A stretch of 64,000 nucleotides of DNA. Origin: Nocardia grenadensis NBRC 108939. Its GTDB lineage: Bacteria; Actinomycetota; Actinomycetes; Mycobacteriales; Mycobacteriaceae. The stretch is from positions 62,001 to 126,000 of the forward strand of contig NZ_BDCJ01000002.1 in NCBI RefSeq assembly GCF_001613445.1. Direction: 5' to 3'. The notes under the pieces were generated by a model. That model was not told the origin of the DNA and searched no databases. It saw only the letters and a list, made by a program, of their open reading frames with translations. Shown here in pieces: positions 52,826 to 63,481 of the stretch; within the stretch, counting starts at the first letter, position 1, and each line of letters opens with the position of its first letter. The translations under genes and the position numbers were made by a program.

Positions 52826-54555
52826 GGGAACCCCTACCGCGGACCTCGGTCGTCTCGGGGGTGCTGAGCGGTCTGTCGGTGCTGGCCTCGGCTCTGCTGC
52901 TGGAACTGGGCCGCAATCTGGTCATGGACTCGTTCGGCGAGAGCGCCGAGTTACAGCTGGTGGCTTCCGGGCTGCGCTGGCTCGCGGTGCTGCTCGTCGT
53001 CCTGGCCCTGCTCTACACCGGATACCGGTTGACCGCCGAACGGCGGGCCCGGCGCCGGTTGCGCCGCCGCCGCGAGCTACTCGCGGGCCTGGACGGGCCG
53101 CCGCTCACCGGTCCGTGGGCCTCGGACCCCCTGCTGTCGTCACCGGGTGACGACGACGAGAACGAGGAACCCATCGCCGAGGCCACAGGCGAATACGGTG
53201 TCGGACCCGATGCCACCCTCGGCGTCCACCCGGTCGCGGCGGCACTGCGCGCACTACCGGTCGCCGAATACGACGCCGCCACCGTGCACGCGATTCTGAC
53301 CGCGGTCGGAATGGAGTTGGCGCTCCTCCCGGCGGCCGCGAGCCCCTCGGCCGGGGCGCAGCCGAGCGCACCGGGCGAGCGATGGACCGCCACGGATCTG
53401 CTGACGCAACTGATCTCGGACAGGGTGCTGGTCTGCCACGAAACCCAGCGCTATCGGCTCGCCCGCTTTCCGGCGGAACCGGACCGGGCGACCGTGCTCA
53501 CCGGGGCGATCTGGCAGGCAGCTCTTTTCGCGCTCCTGCGCCACAACGCCGACCGGGCCACCGGCTGGGCCCTCGGGGTCACCACGGTGCCGTTCGGACC
53601 GCCGGCCCGCCGCTGGTTCGCGGTGGAGGAGCCGCGCCTGCGCAAGCTGGTGCGTCGATGTTGCCTCGAGGATCGTGATCGTGCCGCGGCCATCCCTCCG
53701 GCCACGGCCGCCCAGTTGGTCCGTATCTGTGACGCTCTCGATACCTGGTATGCCGTCCGTCCGGCCCCCGTCCGCAGAACACGATCGTTGGCAACGGCCC
53801 TGGTGAGCCTCGGACCGGAGGTACTGAGTGGCCACCACCGGGCGCTGGAGCTGCGCGCCGGGCCCGCTGGGGTACCACCGTGGCGATGGCGCCCGTGGTG
53901 GCGCCGGGCCACCGGGATCGGTGCCCGTGCCGAACACACCGCCGGTCTGACGCGGCTCGAATCGGCGGAAACCCCCGCGGCGCTGGCTGCCGCCGTCGAT
54001 CGGTTACGGGCGGCCTGGTGGCGTCTGCCGCGCGAAGACCTGGCGAACCAGGTGCGGGTGCTGACCGACCTCGCCGTGGCGCATATTCTTCAGGGCCGCC
54101 TCGACGCCGCCCAGGATCGGCTGGAGCTGGCGGCATTGCGCGCCCGCGACGACGAGAACGCCGACGGCTGGGCCCGGGTACACGAGATCGCGGGCGCGGT
54201 GGCCTGGGCGCGCGGTGAACCGCGCGGCGCCCTGCGCTGCTGGCGCCGCGCCCTGACCGTCTATCGAGAGCTGGCCGACAACAGCGGTATCGGACGCTGT
54301 CTGCAGCACCTCGGTGCCGCGGTGCTCATCGCGCCCGAGCACGGCGATCTGGTCCTGGACGGCGAACCGGCGCACGACGTCGCCGCGGTGCGGCGTCACG
54401 CGCACAGCTGGCTGGCCGAGGCCGGGCGGCGCAATACCCGCGCGGCCCATGTGACCTACTACCTCGGCGCGGCCGCGTCGCTCCGCGGCACGACCGAACC
54501 GCCGGACTTCGAACGCTGGCCGTCGGAGGTACACGAGGCGGCGGATCAGCCCTGA
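52822..54555 (+). CDS. Membrane-anchored protein with TPR-like C-terminus, unknown function
   Basis: Protein of 577 residues. Two N-terminal helices (VVSGVLSGLSVLASALLLEL; LRWLAVLLVVLALLYTGYRL) are followed by a basic stretch, an acidic linker (SSPGDDDENEEP), a middle domain of unknown type and a C-terminal helical-repeat region (VAHILQGRLDAAQDRLELAA; WRRALTVYRELADNSGIGRC) like tetratricopeptide repeats. It overlaps the permease gene by 4 bases (ATGA), so it belongs to the transporter operon, in the place where an ATPase gene would be expected. I do not recognise the family. Confidence 0.75.
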   Translation: MREPLPRTSVVSGVLSGLSVLASALLLELGRNLVMDSFGESAELQLVASGLRWLAVLLVVLALLYTGYRLTAERRARRRLRRRRELLAGLDGPPLTGPWASDPLLSSPGDDDENEEPIAEATGEYGVGPDATLGVHPVAAALRALPVAEYDAATVHAILTAVGMELALLPAAASPSAGAQPSAPGERWTATDLLTQLISDRVLVCHETQRYRLARFPAEPDRATVLTGAIWQAALFALLRHNADRATGWALGVTTVPFGPPARRWFAVEEPRLRKLVRRCCLEDRDRAAAIPPATAAQLVRICDALDTWYAVRPAPVRRTRSLATALVSLGPEVLSGHHRALELRAGPAGVPPWRWRPWWRRATGIGARAEHTAGLTRLESAETPAALAAAVDRLRAAWWRLPREDLANQVRVLTDLAVAHILQGRLDAAQDRLELAALRARDDENADGWARVHEIAGAVAWARGEPRGALRCWRRALTVYRELADNSGIGRCLQHLGAAVLIAPEHGDLVLDGEPAHDVAAVRRHAHSWLAEAGRRNTRAAHVTYYLGAAASLRGTTEPPDFERWPSEVHEAADQP

Positions 54556-54564
54556 TCCGCCGCC
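54537..54564. terminator. Terminator at the end of the transporter operon
   Basis: A 13-bp perfect inverted repeat (54537-54549 with 54552-54564) contains the stop codon of the upstream gene and separates convergent units. The 157 bases to the TVP38 gene hold nothing recognised. Confidence 0.7.
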
Positions 54565-54721
54565 GGTACGGACAGGACGCGGTAGGAGCTGCACAACATC
54601 CGATCGACAATCCGCATGCGCAGGACCCCTCAGTTGTCCGGCGGCGATTCCGCGGTGGTGCGGTAACGACGTGCCTGCGCGGGATCCCAGGTCACGGGAA
54701 TCGTACCCAGGCCACACTCGG

Positions 54722-55435
54722 CTATCGGTCAGCAACCATCTTGGGCGTGGTGTCGCCGCCCGGCGTTCGGTCCAGGGCGGTGACCGGTTCCGCCACCGCC
54801 GGTTTCCACCGCTGATCGATCACCAGGCCCAGCAGTCCGGCGGCGATGCAGGCGATCGAGACCACTACCATCACCGGATGGGTGCCCCCGGCCAGCGCGT
54901 CGGCCAGGATGACGGTGGCGGCGGTGCCGGGCAGGATCCCGATGGCCGTCGCGCCCAGATAGGGCCAGAAACGGATCGAGGACAGAGCGCAGCAGTAGTT
55001 GACCACCGAGAACGGTGCGAAGGCGATCAATCGGAGCGCGCCCACGGCGAGCCAGCCCCGCCGATGCAGGCGTTCGTCCACGATCCGCACGGTGGGATGG
55101 TGCAGGTACACGCCCACCCGGTCGTGTCCGTAGGCGCGCGCCAGGAGGAAGGCGGCCGCGGCGCTGAGTACCGTGGCGCCCACAGCCACCGCGAGCCCGA
55201 CCATGGGACCGAACAACAGACCCGAGGCCACCGTGAACACGGTGCGCGGGACCGGGGCGATGGTGATCAGCGTATGTGCCACGAAGAACAGCACCGGGAA
55301 GTAGGGGCCGGCCTCCCCGGCCCACTGCTGGATCTGCGCGGGACTCGGCAGAGGGGTCAGCAGTGCCGCCGCGCAGACGAGCGCGGCGCAGCACAGGAGC
55401 AGGACCAGCCGCCGGTCGCGGAGCATTCGGGACAC
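54722..55435 (-). CDS. TVP38/TMEM64 (DedA-like) membrane protein
   Basis: Integral membrane protein of 237 residues with about six helices and the SNARE-associated/DedA core: VARTVFTV-type loop present as APVPRTVFTVASGLLFGPMV, then LRLIAFAPFSVVNYCCALSS and LGATAIGILPGTAATVILAD. DedA and TVP38 proteins are implicated in lipid flipping and membrane homeostasis. Homologue of Rv1491c and in the same place next to mutA. The start is GTG at 55435 or ATG at 55426. Confidence 0.85.
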   Translation of the reverse strand: MSRMLRDRRLVLLLCCAALVCAAALLTPLPSPAQIQQWAGEAGPYFPVLFFVAHTLITIAPVPRTVFTVASGLLFGPMVGLAVAVGATVLSAAAAFLLARAYGHDRVGVYLHHPTVRIVDERLHRRGWLAVGALRLIAFAPFSVVNYCCALSSIRFWPYLGATAIGILPGTAATVILADALAGGTHPVMVVVSIACIAAGLLGLVIDQRWKPAVAEPVTALDRTPGGDTTPKMVADR

Positions 55436-55893
55436 CGGGCGAGGTTACCGGTCGGTCCGTGGCGGCCCGCCGAGCGGTGCGGGAGCGATCGATCGGGCCG
55501 GCGCGTTCGTCGGGCGGTGGCCGGACCGCCTATCGGCGCGAGCGTCGGCGGGCCGTAGCGGGCGGGGATACGGGAGGCGCCCTGTCGCAGGAGGTCGACT
55601 TCGTGGTCCGCGGCGCCGCGCAGACTCCGACAGGGGATCGGGACGGCGCTGTGCCCGCCGTCCTCCGGAGGGGCCTGCCGCGTGGACCGGGCCCCGGGCG
55701 CCGGTGAACAGGCGCGACGAGGTCCGCCGCCACCAGGTTACTCGCTGGTAGTGGTGGCCACGGACGATGCCGTACGGGCATCCCGCTAGCATCGGAGGAG
55801 CGGGCTGAATGCCCGTTAACCAACGTATTCGCTGAGCTGGGCGGATGCCAAGGTACCCGTGCACACCTGTGGTGCGCTTGTACTGGAACGACA
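55436..55893 (+). other. Long leader region of the mutAB operon
   Basis: 458 bases separate the divergent TVP38 and mutA genes. The left part shows only shadow frames. The right part holds small hairpins (55766-55782, 6-bp stem) and an eight-codon frame, MPVNQRIR, at 55809-55835, preceded by GGAGGAG (55794-55800) with 8-base spacing: a possible leader peptide. No cobalamin-riboswitch B12 box was seen despite the B12-dependent product. Confidence 0.4.
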
Positions 55894-55908
55894 ATGAGGG
55901 AACAGGGT

Positions 55909-57783
55909 ATGCCGATTGCTGCAGAGCCCGCGGCCGGAGCTGATCCGTCCTCGTCCGCGGTGCCCGAATATCCCGCCTGGCGCAAGGGTGTGGCGGGGGT
56001 GCTGGCCAAGACCCGCAAGGTCGACGCGGCCGAACTCGGTGCGGAACCCGAAAAGCTACTGAACCAGTCGACCTACGACGGGCTGAATATCGCGCCGCTG
56101 TACACGCGCCGAGACGAACTGCCCGAGCAGCCGCTGCCCGGCGCCTATCCGTTCGTCCGTGGCGGCGACGCCACCCGCGATGTCCACCGCGGCTGGTTCG
56201 TCAGTGCCCGGATCGGCGCCGCCGATGCCGCGTCCGCCAACCGGGAGATCACCGGCGGGCTGGAGAACGGCCTGAGCGCTGTGGAACTCGGGGTCGGCGC
56301 GCACGGTGTGCCGGTGACCGATATCGCCGCCGCGCTCGACGGCCTGCTCTTCGAGCTGGCGCCGCTGGCTCTGCACGCCGGGGGCGGGACCGCGGCGGCG
56401 GCCGCGGCGGTCTACGAGGTGCTCGACCGATACTCGGCGCCCGATCGTGCCGCCATCCGGGTATCCCTCGGGGCGTCGCCTCTCACCAGCGCGTTCGCCG
56501 GAACCGAGGATATCGGGCTCGCCGAGACCGCGGCCCTGGCCGTCGCTGCCGGGCAGCGGCCCGAAACCGTCCGGGCGCTCACCGTGGACGGCACCGTCTT
56601 CCACGATGCCGGCGCCTCCGACGCCCAGGAACTGGGCGCGGCCGTCGCCGCCGGACTCGAATACCTGCGCGCACTGGCCGGGGAGATGCCGGTCCCCGCA
56701 GCACTGCGGCAGTTGGAGTTCCGGTTCGCCGCCACCGACGACCAGTTCGCCACGATCGCCAAGTTCCGGGCCGCACGGCGCCTGTGGGCGCGGGTCGCCC
56801 ACGCGCTGGGCGCGCCGTCGGCGGGCGCGGCCCCACAGCACGGAGTGACCTCGGCGGCCATGATGAGCCGACGCGACCCCTGGGTGAACCTGCTGCGTAC
56901 CACCCTCGCCGCCTTCGGTGCCGGGGTGGGCGGCGCCGATACCGTCACCGTGCTGCCGTTCGATTCCGCGCTGCCCACCGGTGAACTCGGGGTCTCGGCG
57001 TCGTTCTCCGAACGGATGGCCCGCAACACCCAGCTGCTGCTGCTCGAGGAATCCCATCTCGGACACGTCCAGGACCCCGGGGCGGGCTCCTGGTACGTCG
57101 AGCGCTACACCGACGAACTCGCCACCGCCGCATGGGCGTTCATGCAGGAACTGGAAGCCGCCGGCGGCTACCGGGCCGCGCTGGACGCGGGTCTGGTGGC
57201 CACCCGGATCGCCGAGACGTACGCCCGCCGGGAAAGCGATATCGCCCATCGCCGTACCGCCGTGACCGGAGTGAACGAATTCCCGAATCTCGCCGAGGCG
57301 CCGCTGTCGGAGGCCGCTCGTACGGCCGGCCCCGGCCGGCGGTACGGCGCCGCTTTCGACGCGCTGCGGGATCGTTCCGATGCCTACCTCGCGACACACG
57401 GCCGCCGGCCGCAGGCGCTGCTGGTGCCGTTGGGTACGGTGGCCGAGCACAATGCGCGGGTCACCTTCATCGCCAATCTGCTGGCATCCGGTGGAATCGA
57501 ATCCGTCAACCCCGGCCCGCTCGCCGAGAGCGATATCGCCGCGGCGGCGAAGGAATCCGGAGCCTCGATCGCGGTGCTCTGCGGTACCGACGCGCGCTAC
57601 GGCACCGATGCGGCCGGCGCGGTGGCACAACTGCGTGGCGCCGGAGTCGGGACCGTACTGCTGGCCGGCGCGGAGAAGGTCGTGGCCGGTATCGAGTCGG
57701 CCCGGCGTCCGGACGGGTTCCTGGCGGCCCGGATCGACGCGGTCGCCGCCCTGACCGCCCTGCTGGAGAAGGTGGGAGCCTGA
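55909..57783 (+). CDS. mutA: Methylmalonyl-CoA mutase, small (beta) subunit
   Basis: Non-catalytic partner of MutB, 624 residues. Barrel region: [60 protein letters not shown] and [15 protein letters not shown]. The C-terminal cobalamin-like domain ([40 protein letters not shown]) lacks the DxHxxG motif, as usual for this subunit. ATG at 55909 has GAGGG seven bases upstream; ATG at 55894 is a possible alternative. The stop overlaps mutB by one base. Homologue of Rv1492. Confidence 0.93.
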   Translation: MPIAAEPAAGADPSSSAVPEYPAWRKGVAGVLAKTRKVDAAELGAEPEKLLNQSTYDGLNIAPLYTRRDELPEQPLPGAYPFVRGGDATRDVHRGWFVSARIGAADAASANREITGGLENGLSAVELGVGAHGVPVTDIAAALDGLLFELAPLALHAGGGTAAAAAAVYEVLDRYSAPDRAAIRVSLGASPLTSAFAGTEDIGLAETAALAVAAGQRPETVRALTVDGTVFHDAGASDAQELGAAVAAGLEYLRALAGEMPVPAALRQLEFRFAATDDQFATIAKFRAARRLWARVAHALGAPSAGAAPQHGVTSAAMMSRRDPWVNLLRTTLAAFGAGVGGADTVTVLPFDSALPTGELGVSASFSERMARNTQLLLLEESHLGHVQDPGAGSWYVERYTDELATAAWAFMQELEAAGGYRAALDAGLVATRIAETYARRESDIAHRRTAVTGVNEFPNLAEAPLSEAARTAGPGRRYGAAFDALRDRSDAYLATHGRRPQALLVPLGTVAEHNARVTFIANLLASGGIESVNPGPLAESDIAAAAKESGASIAVLCGTDARYGTDAAGAVAQLRGAGVGTVLLAGAEKVVAGIESARRPDGFLAARIDAVAALTALLEKVGA

Positions 57784-60068
57784 TGACGACACAGCGAATC
57801 GAGCAGGAGATCGGCAGTTTCGCCGACGTACCGCTCACCGAGCCGGGTTTCACGCCCGACCCGGCCGGCCGGAGCGCGCGTGACTCCTTCGTGCAGGAGG
57901 CGGCCGCGGCGAACAACTACGCTCCCGAGCAGCTGGTGTGGTCGACCCCGGAGGGGATCGATGTCCCGCCGGTGTTCACCAAGGCCGATCGTGATGCCGT
58001 CGCCGAAGCCGGGTTCCCGCTCGACAGCGTGCCCGGTGTGGCGCCCTTCGTACGCGGGCCGTACCCGACGATGTACGTGAACCAGCCGTGGACGATCCGC
58101 CAGTACGCGGGATTCTCGACGGCCGCGGATTCCAATGCCTTCTACCGCCGTAATCTGCAGGCGGGGCAGAAGGGTCTGTCGGTGGCGTTCGACCTGGCCA
58201 CCCACCGTGGCTACGACTCCGACCATCCTCGGGTGCAGGGTGATGTCGGCATGGCCGGTGTCGCTATCGACTCCATCCTGGACATGCGCCAGCTGTTCGA
58301 CCAGATCCCCCTCGATCAGGTCAGCGTATCGATGACCATGAACGGCGCGGTGCTGCCGATTCTGGCGCTGTACGTCGTGGCCGCCGAAGAGCAGGGCGTG
58401 GCGCCCGAGCAGCTGGCCGGAACCATTCAGAACGATATTCTGAAAGAGTTCATGGTCCGCAACACCTACATCTATCCGCCCAAGCCCTCGATGCGGATCA
58501 TCTCCGATATCTTCGCCTACACCAGCGCGAAGATGCCGAAATTCAACTCCATCTCGATTTCCGGCTATCACATCCAGGAAGCCGGGGCGACCGCCGATCT
58601 CGAACTCGCCTACACCCTCGCCGACGGCGTGGAGTATCTACGGGCCGGGATCGACGCGGGGATGGAGATCGACAAGTTCGCGCCGCGGCTGTCGTTCTTC
58701 TGGGCCATCGGCATGAACTTCTTCATGGAGGTCGCCAAACTCCGGGCGGGCCGGTTGCTGTGGAGCGAACTGGTCGCGAAGTTCGATCCGAAGAACCCGA
58801 AATCGCTGTCGCTGCGGACCCATTCGCAGACGTCGGGCTGGTCGCTGACCGCGCAGGACGCCTACAACAATGTGGCCCGCACCTGTATCGAGGCCATGGC
58901 CGCGACCCAGGGGCATACCCAGTCGCTGCACACCAACGCGCTCGACGAGGCGCTCGCGCTGCCGACCGATTTCTCGGCCCGCATCGCGCGCAACACCCAG
59001 TTGCTGATCCAGCAGGAGTCCAACACCACGCGACCGATCGACCCGTGGGGCGGTTCCTATTATGTCGAATGGCTGACCCATCAGCTCGCCGATCGGGCCC
59101 GGGCGCATATCGCGGAGGTGGAGGCGCACGGTGGAATGGCCCAGGCCATCGGCGAGGGCATTCCCAAGCTGCGCATCGAGGAAGCCGCGGCCCGGACCCA
59201 GGCGCGGATCGATACCGGTCAGCAGCCGGTGATCGGCGTGAACAAATACCAGGTCGCCGAGGATCACGAGGTCGAGGTCCTCAAGGTCGAGAACTCGCGG
59301 GTGCGCGCCGAGCAGATCGAGAAGCTGCGGCAGTTGCGAGCCGACCGTGATCAGGACGCGGTGGACCGGGCGCTGGGTGAGCTGGGCCGGGCCGCCGCCG
59401 CGTCCGAGGGCGGGATGGAGAACAACCTGCTGGCCCTGGCCATCGACGCGGCGCGCGCGAAGGCGACCGTCGGTGAGATCTCCGACGCGCTGGAGAAGGT
59501 CTACGGCCGGCATCAGGCCGAGATCCGTACCCTGTCCGGTGTGTATCGCGACGAAGCCGGCAAGGACACCTTCATCACCACCGCCGGGGATCTGGTGGAC
59601 GAGTTCGCCGAGGCCGAAGGGCGACGTCCGCGCATCCTGGTCGCGAAGATGGGCCAGGACGGGCACGACCGCGGCCAGAAGGTGATCGCCACGGCCTTCG
59701 CCGATCTCGGGTTCGACGTCGATGTGGGCCCGCTGTTCCAGACCCCCGAAGAGGTGGCCCGCCAGGCGGCGGACAACGACGTGCACGTCGTCGGTGTATC
59801 CTCGTTGGCCGCCGGTCACCTCACGCTGGTGCCCGCCCTGCGGCAGGCGCTGGCCGATGTCGGCAGACCCGATATCATGGTCATCGTCGGCGGGGTCATC
59901 CCGCCCGGTGACTTCGACGAGCTGTACGAGGCGGGCGCGGCGGCGATCTTCCCGCCGGGCACCGTGATCGCCGACGCGGCGATCGATCTGCTGCGCAAGC
60001 TCGGTGCCGCGCTCGGGCACGAACTCGGTTCCGGCGAGAGTGGATCCGGGGTCGAAAGCCAGGGATGA
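57783..60068 (+). CDS. mutB: Methylmalonyl-CoA mutase, large (alpha) subunit
   Basis: Catalytic, adenosylcobalamin-dependent subunit of 761 residues that interconverts methylmalonyl-CoA and succinyl-CoA. Substrate barrel: [60 protein letters not shown]. The B12 domain carries [20 protein letters not shown], with the base-off ligand His in DxHxxG, then [14 protein letters not shown] and [17 protein letters not shown]. It links propionyl-CoA from odd-chain lipids and sterols to the TCA cycle. It overlaps meaB by 4 bases. Homologue of Rv1493. Confidence 0.97.
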   Translation: MTTQRIEQEIGSFADVPLTEPGFTPDPAGRSARDSFVQEAAAANNYAPEQLVWSTPEGIDVPPVFTKADRDAVAEAGFPLDSVPGVAPFVRGPYPTMYVNQPWTIRQYAGFSTAADSNAFYRRNLQAGQKGLSVAFDLATHRGYDSDHPRVQGDVGMAGVAIDSILDMRQLFDQIPLDQVSVSMTMNGAVLPILALYVVAAEEQGVAPEQLAGTIQNDILKEFMVRNTYIYPPKPSMRIISDIFAYTSAKMPKFNSISISGYHIQEAGATADLELAYTLADGVEYLRAGIDAGMEIDKFAPRLSFFWAIGMNFFMEVAKLRAGRLLWSELVAKFDPKNPKSLSLRTHSQTSGWSLTAQDAYNNVARTCIEAMAATQGHTQSLHTNALDEALALPTDFSARIARNTQLLIQQESNTTRPIDPWGGSYYVEWLTHQLADRARAHIAEVEAHGGMAQAIGEGIPKLRIEEAAARTQARIDTGQQPVIGVNKYQVAEDHEVEVLKVENSRVRAEQIEKLRQLRADRDQDAVDRALGELGRAAAASEGGMENNLLALAIDAARAKATVGEISDALEKVYGRHQAEIRTLSGVYRDEAGKDTFITTAGDLVDEFAEAEGRRPRILVAKMGQDGHDRGQKVIATAFADLGFDVDVGPLFQTPEEVARQAADNDVHVVGVSSLAAGHLTLVPALRQALADVGRPDIMVIVGGVIPPGDFDELYEAGAAAIFPPGTVIADAAIDLLRKLGAALGHELGSGESGSGVESQG

Positions 60069-61057
60069 GCACACGTGTCGTCGACGTGGAAGCCCGCGCG
60101 CAGGCGGTCCGCTCCGGTGACCGGGCCGCCCTCGCGCGGGCGATCACCCTGGTGGAGTCCACCCGGGCCGACCATCGGGACCAGGCGCAGCAGCTGCTGC
60201 TGCAATTGACCCCGGAAACCGGTGCGGCACTGTCGAACCGGGTGGGGATCACCGGGGTGCCCGGGGTCGGGAAGTCGACTTTCATCGACGCCCTCGGTAT
60301 GCAGCTGATCGGAGAGGGGCACCGGGTCGCCGTACTGGCGGTGGACCCGTCGTCCACCCGGACCGGCGGTTCGATCCTCGGTGACAAGACCCGGATGGCA
60401 CGGCTGTCGGTGGAGGAGAACGCCTTCATCCGCCCGTCGCCGACGGCGGGCACACTCGGCGGAGTGGCGAAGGCGACCCGCGAGACGATCGTGCTGCTCG
60501 AGGCGGCCGGTTACGACGTCATCCTGGTCGAAACCGTCGGGGTGGGGCAGTCCGAGGTGACCGTGGCGAACATGGTCGATGTCTTCTGCTTCCTCACCCT
60601 CGCGCGTACCGGCGATCAGTTGCAGGGCATCAAGAAGGGTGTCCTGGAACTGGCCGATCTGGTCGCGGTGAACAAGGCCGACGGTAAACACGAGATCGAG
60701 GCGAAATCGGCGGCCCGGGAACTGTCCGGGGCGCTGCGGCTGATCCATCCGCACAATCCGCTGTGGCGGCCGCCGGTACTGACCATGAGCGGTCTGGAAG
60801 GGGTCGGGCTGGAGAAGTTCTGGCAGACCGTGCTTGAACACCGCCGGGTGCTCACCGATGCGGGTGAATTCGCCGAGAAGCGCCGTCGTCAGCAGGTCGA
60901 CTGGACCTGGACCATGGTGCACGACCAGTTGCTCCGCCGCCTGGCCGACAATCCGAAGGTGAAGTCGCTGCGCGGTGAAGTGGAGCGTGAGGTCCGAGAC
61001 GGAACCCTGACCGCGGCGCTGGCCGCGCAGAAACTCCTGGACGCGTTCGACGGATAA
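60065..61057 (+). CDS. meaB: Methylmalonyl-CoA mutase GTPase chaperone (MeaB/ArgK)
   Basis: G3E-type P-loop GTPase of 330 residues that protects and reloads methylmalonyl-CoA mutase. Walker [20 protein letters not shown], then [20 protein letters not shown], the switch region [20 protein letters not shown] and the NKAD base motif (LVAVNKADG). A C-terminal dimerisation arm follows. ATG at 60065 overlaps the mutB stop (ATGA). Homologue of Rv1496; the two genes between mutB and meaB in M. tuberculosis (a toxin-antitoxin pair there) are absent. Confidence 0.95.
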   Translation: MSTRVVDVEARAQAVRSGDRAALARAITLVESTRADHRDQAQQLLLQLTPETGAALSNRVGITGVPGVGKSTFIDALGMQLIGEGHRVAVLAVDPSSTRTGGSILGDKTRMARLSVEENAFIRPSPTAGTLGGVAKATRETIVLLEAAGYDVILVETVGVGQSEVTVANMVDVFCFLTLARTGDQLQGIKKGVLELADLVAVNKADGKHEIEAKSAARELSGALRLIHPHNPLWRPPVLTMSGLEGVGLEKFWQTVLEHRRVLTDAGEFAEKRRRQQVDWTWTMVHDQLLRRLADNPKVKSLRGEVEREVRDGTLTAALAAQKLLDAFDG

Positions 61058-61061
61058 AAAG

Positions 61062-61099
61062 TTTCCGCCTTGGAAATCTTTCTATTTCGGAAATTATAT
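61062..61099 (+). promoter_or_regulatory. Promoter/operator of the TetR-monooxygenase operon
   Basis: TTTCC...GGAAA (61062-61076) and ATTTC-G-GAAAT (61084-61094) are two inverted repeats in an AT-rich patch. They surround a possible promoter, TTGGAA (61070-61075), 18 bases, TTATAT (61094-61099). A TetR operator is likely. Confidence 0.55.
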
Positions 61100-61112
61100 G
61101 TACCCTGGGGGC

Positions 61113-61748
61113 ATGAACGATGCCGAACCCGGGTTACGGGAGCGCAAGAAACGGGAGACGCGGCTCGCACTGAGTCTCGCCACCATCCGGCTGTCGATCG
61201 AGAAGGGCTGGGACGCGACCACCGTCGAGGAGATCGCGGCCGCGGTCGGTGTCTCCGATCGCACCTTCCGCAACTATTTCGGCAGCAAGGCCGAAGCCGT
61301 GGCCTCGCGGCACCTGGACCGGATGTACGAGATCGCCCGGCTGCTGGGCGAGCGTCCCGTGGCGGAGCCGCTCTGGACCGCGATCACCGCCGCGGTCCTG
61401 CACGGGTTCGAGGTGGGCGAGGGTGATACCCAGGCGAACGGGACGGGCGATACCCGCTGGGCCGAGGGCGTAGGGGAGATCCTGTCCCAGCCCGCGGTAC
61501 GCGGTGCCGTGCTGGAGGCCGACGCACTCGCCCAGCGGGAACTGGCCGCGGCCGTCGCCGGACGGGTCGGCGTGGATCCGGACCAGGACCTGTACCCGAA
61601 GCTGGTCGCCGCGGTGGTGGGTACAGCCTGCGTGGTGGCCACCGAGCACTCCCGGAGCGCCCCGCCGCCCCAATCACTCGCCGTCGCGTTGCGCGCGGCG
61701 CTGACCCAGGTGGCCGCCGGGCTGCCTGTACCGAATGCCGGGAGCTGA
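61113..61748 (+). CDS. TetR-family transcriptional regulator
   Basis: Regulator of 211 residues. DNA-binding part: LRERKKRETRLALSLATIRL, EEIAAAVGVSDRTFRNYFGS and KAEAVASRHLDRM. The variable C-terminal domain gives no ligand. ATG at 61113 has a G-rich ribosome site just upstream; ATG at 61098 is possible. It is followed one base later by the monooxygenase gene, so it most likely controls its own operon through the repeats upstream. Confidence 0.88.
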   Translation: MNDAEPGLRERKKRETRLALSLATIRLSIEKGWDATTVEEIAAAVGVSDRTFRNYFGSKAEAVASRHLDRMYEIARLLGERPVAEPLWTAITAAVLHGFEVGEGDTQANGTGDTRWAEGVGEILSQPAVRGAVLEADALAQRELAAAVAGRVGVDPDQDLYPKLVAAVVGTACVVATEHSRSAPPPQSLAVALRAALTQVAAGLPVPNAGS

Positions 61749-61749
61749 G

Positions 61750-63339
61750 ATGCGCTACGACGTGATCATCGCGGGGGCGGGCCCGGTCGGCTTGCTGCTG
61801 GCCTGCGAACTGGGCCGGGCCGGAATCCGGCCGCTCGTCATCGAACGCGCCGCCGAGGCCGATACCGAACCCCGGGCCAACGGCCTGGTGGGCCAGGTGG
61901 TGCCGCTGATGGATCGGCGCGGGCTGTACGAGCGGCTCAGCGGCACATCCGGTCCACCCCGGCCCAATGACCGGTACTTCATGTTCGGCGGGCTGGCCCT
62001 CGATCTGAGTCTGCTCGACGACGGGCCGATCTACACCCTGCCCATCCCGCAACGAGAACTTGTCGCGGCGCTGAGCGGATACGCCGCCGAACTCGGTATC
62101 GAGGTCCGCCGCGGCGCCGCGATCGTGGGCGTCGAGAGCGACGGCGACGGGGTCGCGGTGGAGATCTCGGGTCCGGACGGCTCGGCCCCTCTTCGTAGCC
62201 GCTATCTGGTGGGCGCCGACGGCGCCCACAGCATCGTCCGCAAACAGCGCGGGATCGCTTTCCCCGGAATCGGCTACGACCGCACGACCGCCCGCACGGT
62301 TCACGCCTCGATCCCCGCCGAATGGGTGGACCCGGCTTCCGGCGAGCTGCGGGTACCCGGGTACGGCCCGGTCCGGCCGTTCCTGTCACTACGTACCGAA
62401 CACGGCGGTTTCACCTACGCCCCGTTCGCCGGCCGGCCGCCCATGCTGTCCACTGTCGAATGGGACGAACCCCCGACCGACGAACCGATGACGCTGGCGG
62501 AGATGCGGGCGAGTATCACCCGGGTCCTCGGTGCCGACATCCCGCTCGGCGAGCCCGTCGGACCGGGCCCGCATCTACTGCGGCGGCTGCGCGGCGGGCA
62601 CACCCGGGTGGCCGAACGGTTCCGTGACGGACCGGTCTTCCTGGCCGGTGACGCGGCGCACGTGTACACCGGCGGTGGCGGGCCGGGACTGAACGTGGGA
62701 CTGGCGGACGCGGTGGAACTCGGCTGGAAACTGGCCGCCGAGCTCGACGGCTGGGCACCGGCCGGTCTGCTCGACAGCTACGACCGGGAACGCCGGCAGG
62801 TGGCCACCCGGACCGAACTGGCCGCCCGGGCCCAATCGGCGCTGCTCGCGCCGGGCGGGGACACCACCGCCCTGCGTACGGTATTCGCCGAACTGCTCAC
62901 CGACGAATCCGCGGTCGCCCGGGTGGCCGCGATGATCGCCGGGACGGATATCCGCTACGACATGGGTGTCGCGGACCCGCATCCACTGGTCGGCTACAGC
63001 GCCCCGGACCTCACGCTGCGCGTCGACGGCGGTGTGGTGCGCCTGGCCGAACTGATCCGGCAATCCCGCCCGCTGCTCTTGGATCTCGGCGCCGACCAGG
63101 CATGGTCCGCGGCGCTCACCGGCCTGCCGAGCCGGATCGGCGTGGTGTGCGCCCGCACCGAGGACACCACGGCCGCCGCACTGCTGCTGCGACCCGACGG
63201 CCGGGTGGCCTGGGCCACCGATTCCGCGCCCGATCCCGCGCAGATCGCCGAATGCCGTGCCGCGCTGGCGCGCTGGGCCGGGCCGGACCGGTCCGGGGTT
63301 CCGGTGCGAATCGCCGAAAAGGCAACGGATCCGGCGTAG
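61750..63339 (+). CDS. FAD-dependent aromatic monooxygenase (PheA/TfdB family)
   Basis: Class A flavin hydroxylase of 529 residues. The dinucleotide motif is DVIIAGAGPVGLLLACELGR; the DG fold SRYLVGADGAHSIVRKQRGI; the second FAD motif GPVFLAGDAAHVYTGGGGPG with LNVGLADAVELGWKLAAEL. A C-terminal thioredoxin-like domain follows. The overall length and order resemble rifampicin or polyketide hydroxylases as well as phenol hydroxylases, so substrate cannot be assigned. GGAG lies five bases before the ATG. Confidence 0.88.
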   Translation: MRYDVIIAGAGPVGLLLACELGRAGIRPLVIERAAEADTEPRANGLVGQVVPLMDRRGLYERLSGTSGPPRPNDRYFMFGGLALDLSLLDDGPIYTLPIPQRELVAALSGYAAELGIEVRRGAAIVGVESDGDGVAVEISGPDGSAPLRSRYLVGADGAHSIVRKQRGIAFPGIGYDRTTARTVHASIPAEWVDPASGELRVPGYGPVRPFLSLRTEHGGFTYAPFAGRPPMLSTVEWDEPPTDEPMTLAEMRASITRVLGADIPLGEPVGPGPHLLRRLRGGHTRVAERFRDGPVFLAGDAAHVYTGGGGPGLNVGLADAVELGWKLAAELDGWAPAGLLDSYDRERRQVATRTELAARAQSALLAPGGDTTALRTVFAELLTDESAVARVAAMIAGTDIRYDMGVADPHPLVGYSAPDLTLRVDGGVVRLAELIRQSRPLLLDLGADQAWSAALTGLPSRIGVVCARTEDTTAAALLLRPDGRVAWATDSAPDPAQIAECRAALARWAGPDRSGVPVRIAEKATDPA

Positions 63340-63481
63340 TTCCGGGTCAGCGGTGGGAGCGGTATCGCCGATGAGTTCTCCCGGTCCAGCTCGTCTACCC
63401 CACGAGTGCACCACCTGAGCGCCTCTGCAATGCCGTGCTCGGGACCGAGAGCGTATCCCGCCGACGAAAAGAGAACCTGGA
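63340..63481 (+). other. Spacer with no recognised gene
   Basis: The 142 bases between the monooxygenase and the DUF1579-like gene hold no long hairpin. The next gene's promoter should lie here, but no element was convincing. Confidence 0.4.

Noticed and set aside
55436..55893. Cobalamin riboswitch upstream of mutA
   Set aside because: No B12-box or conserved core was seen, and B12-dependent mutases often lack such control.
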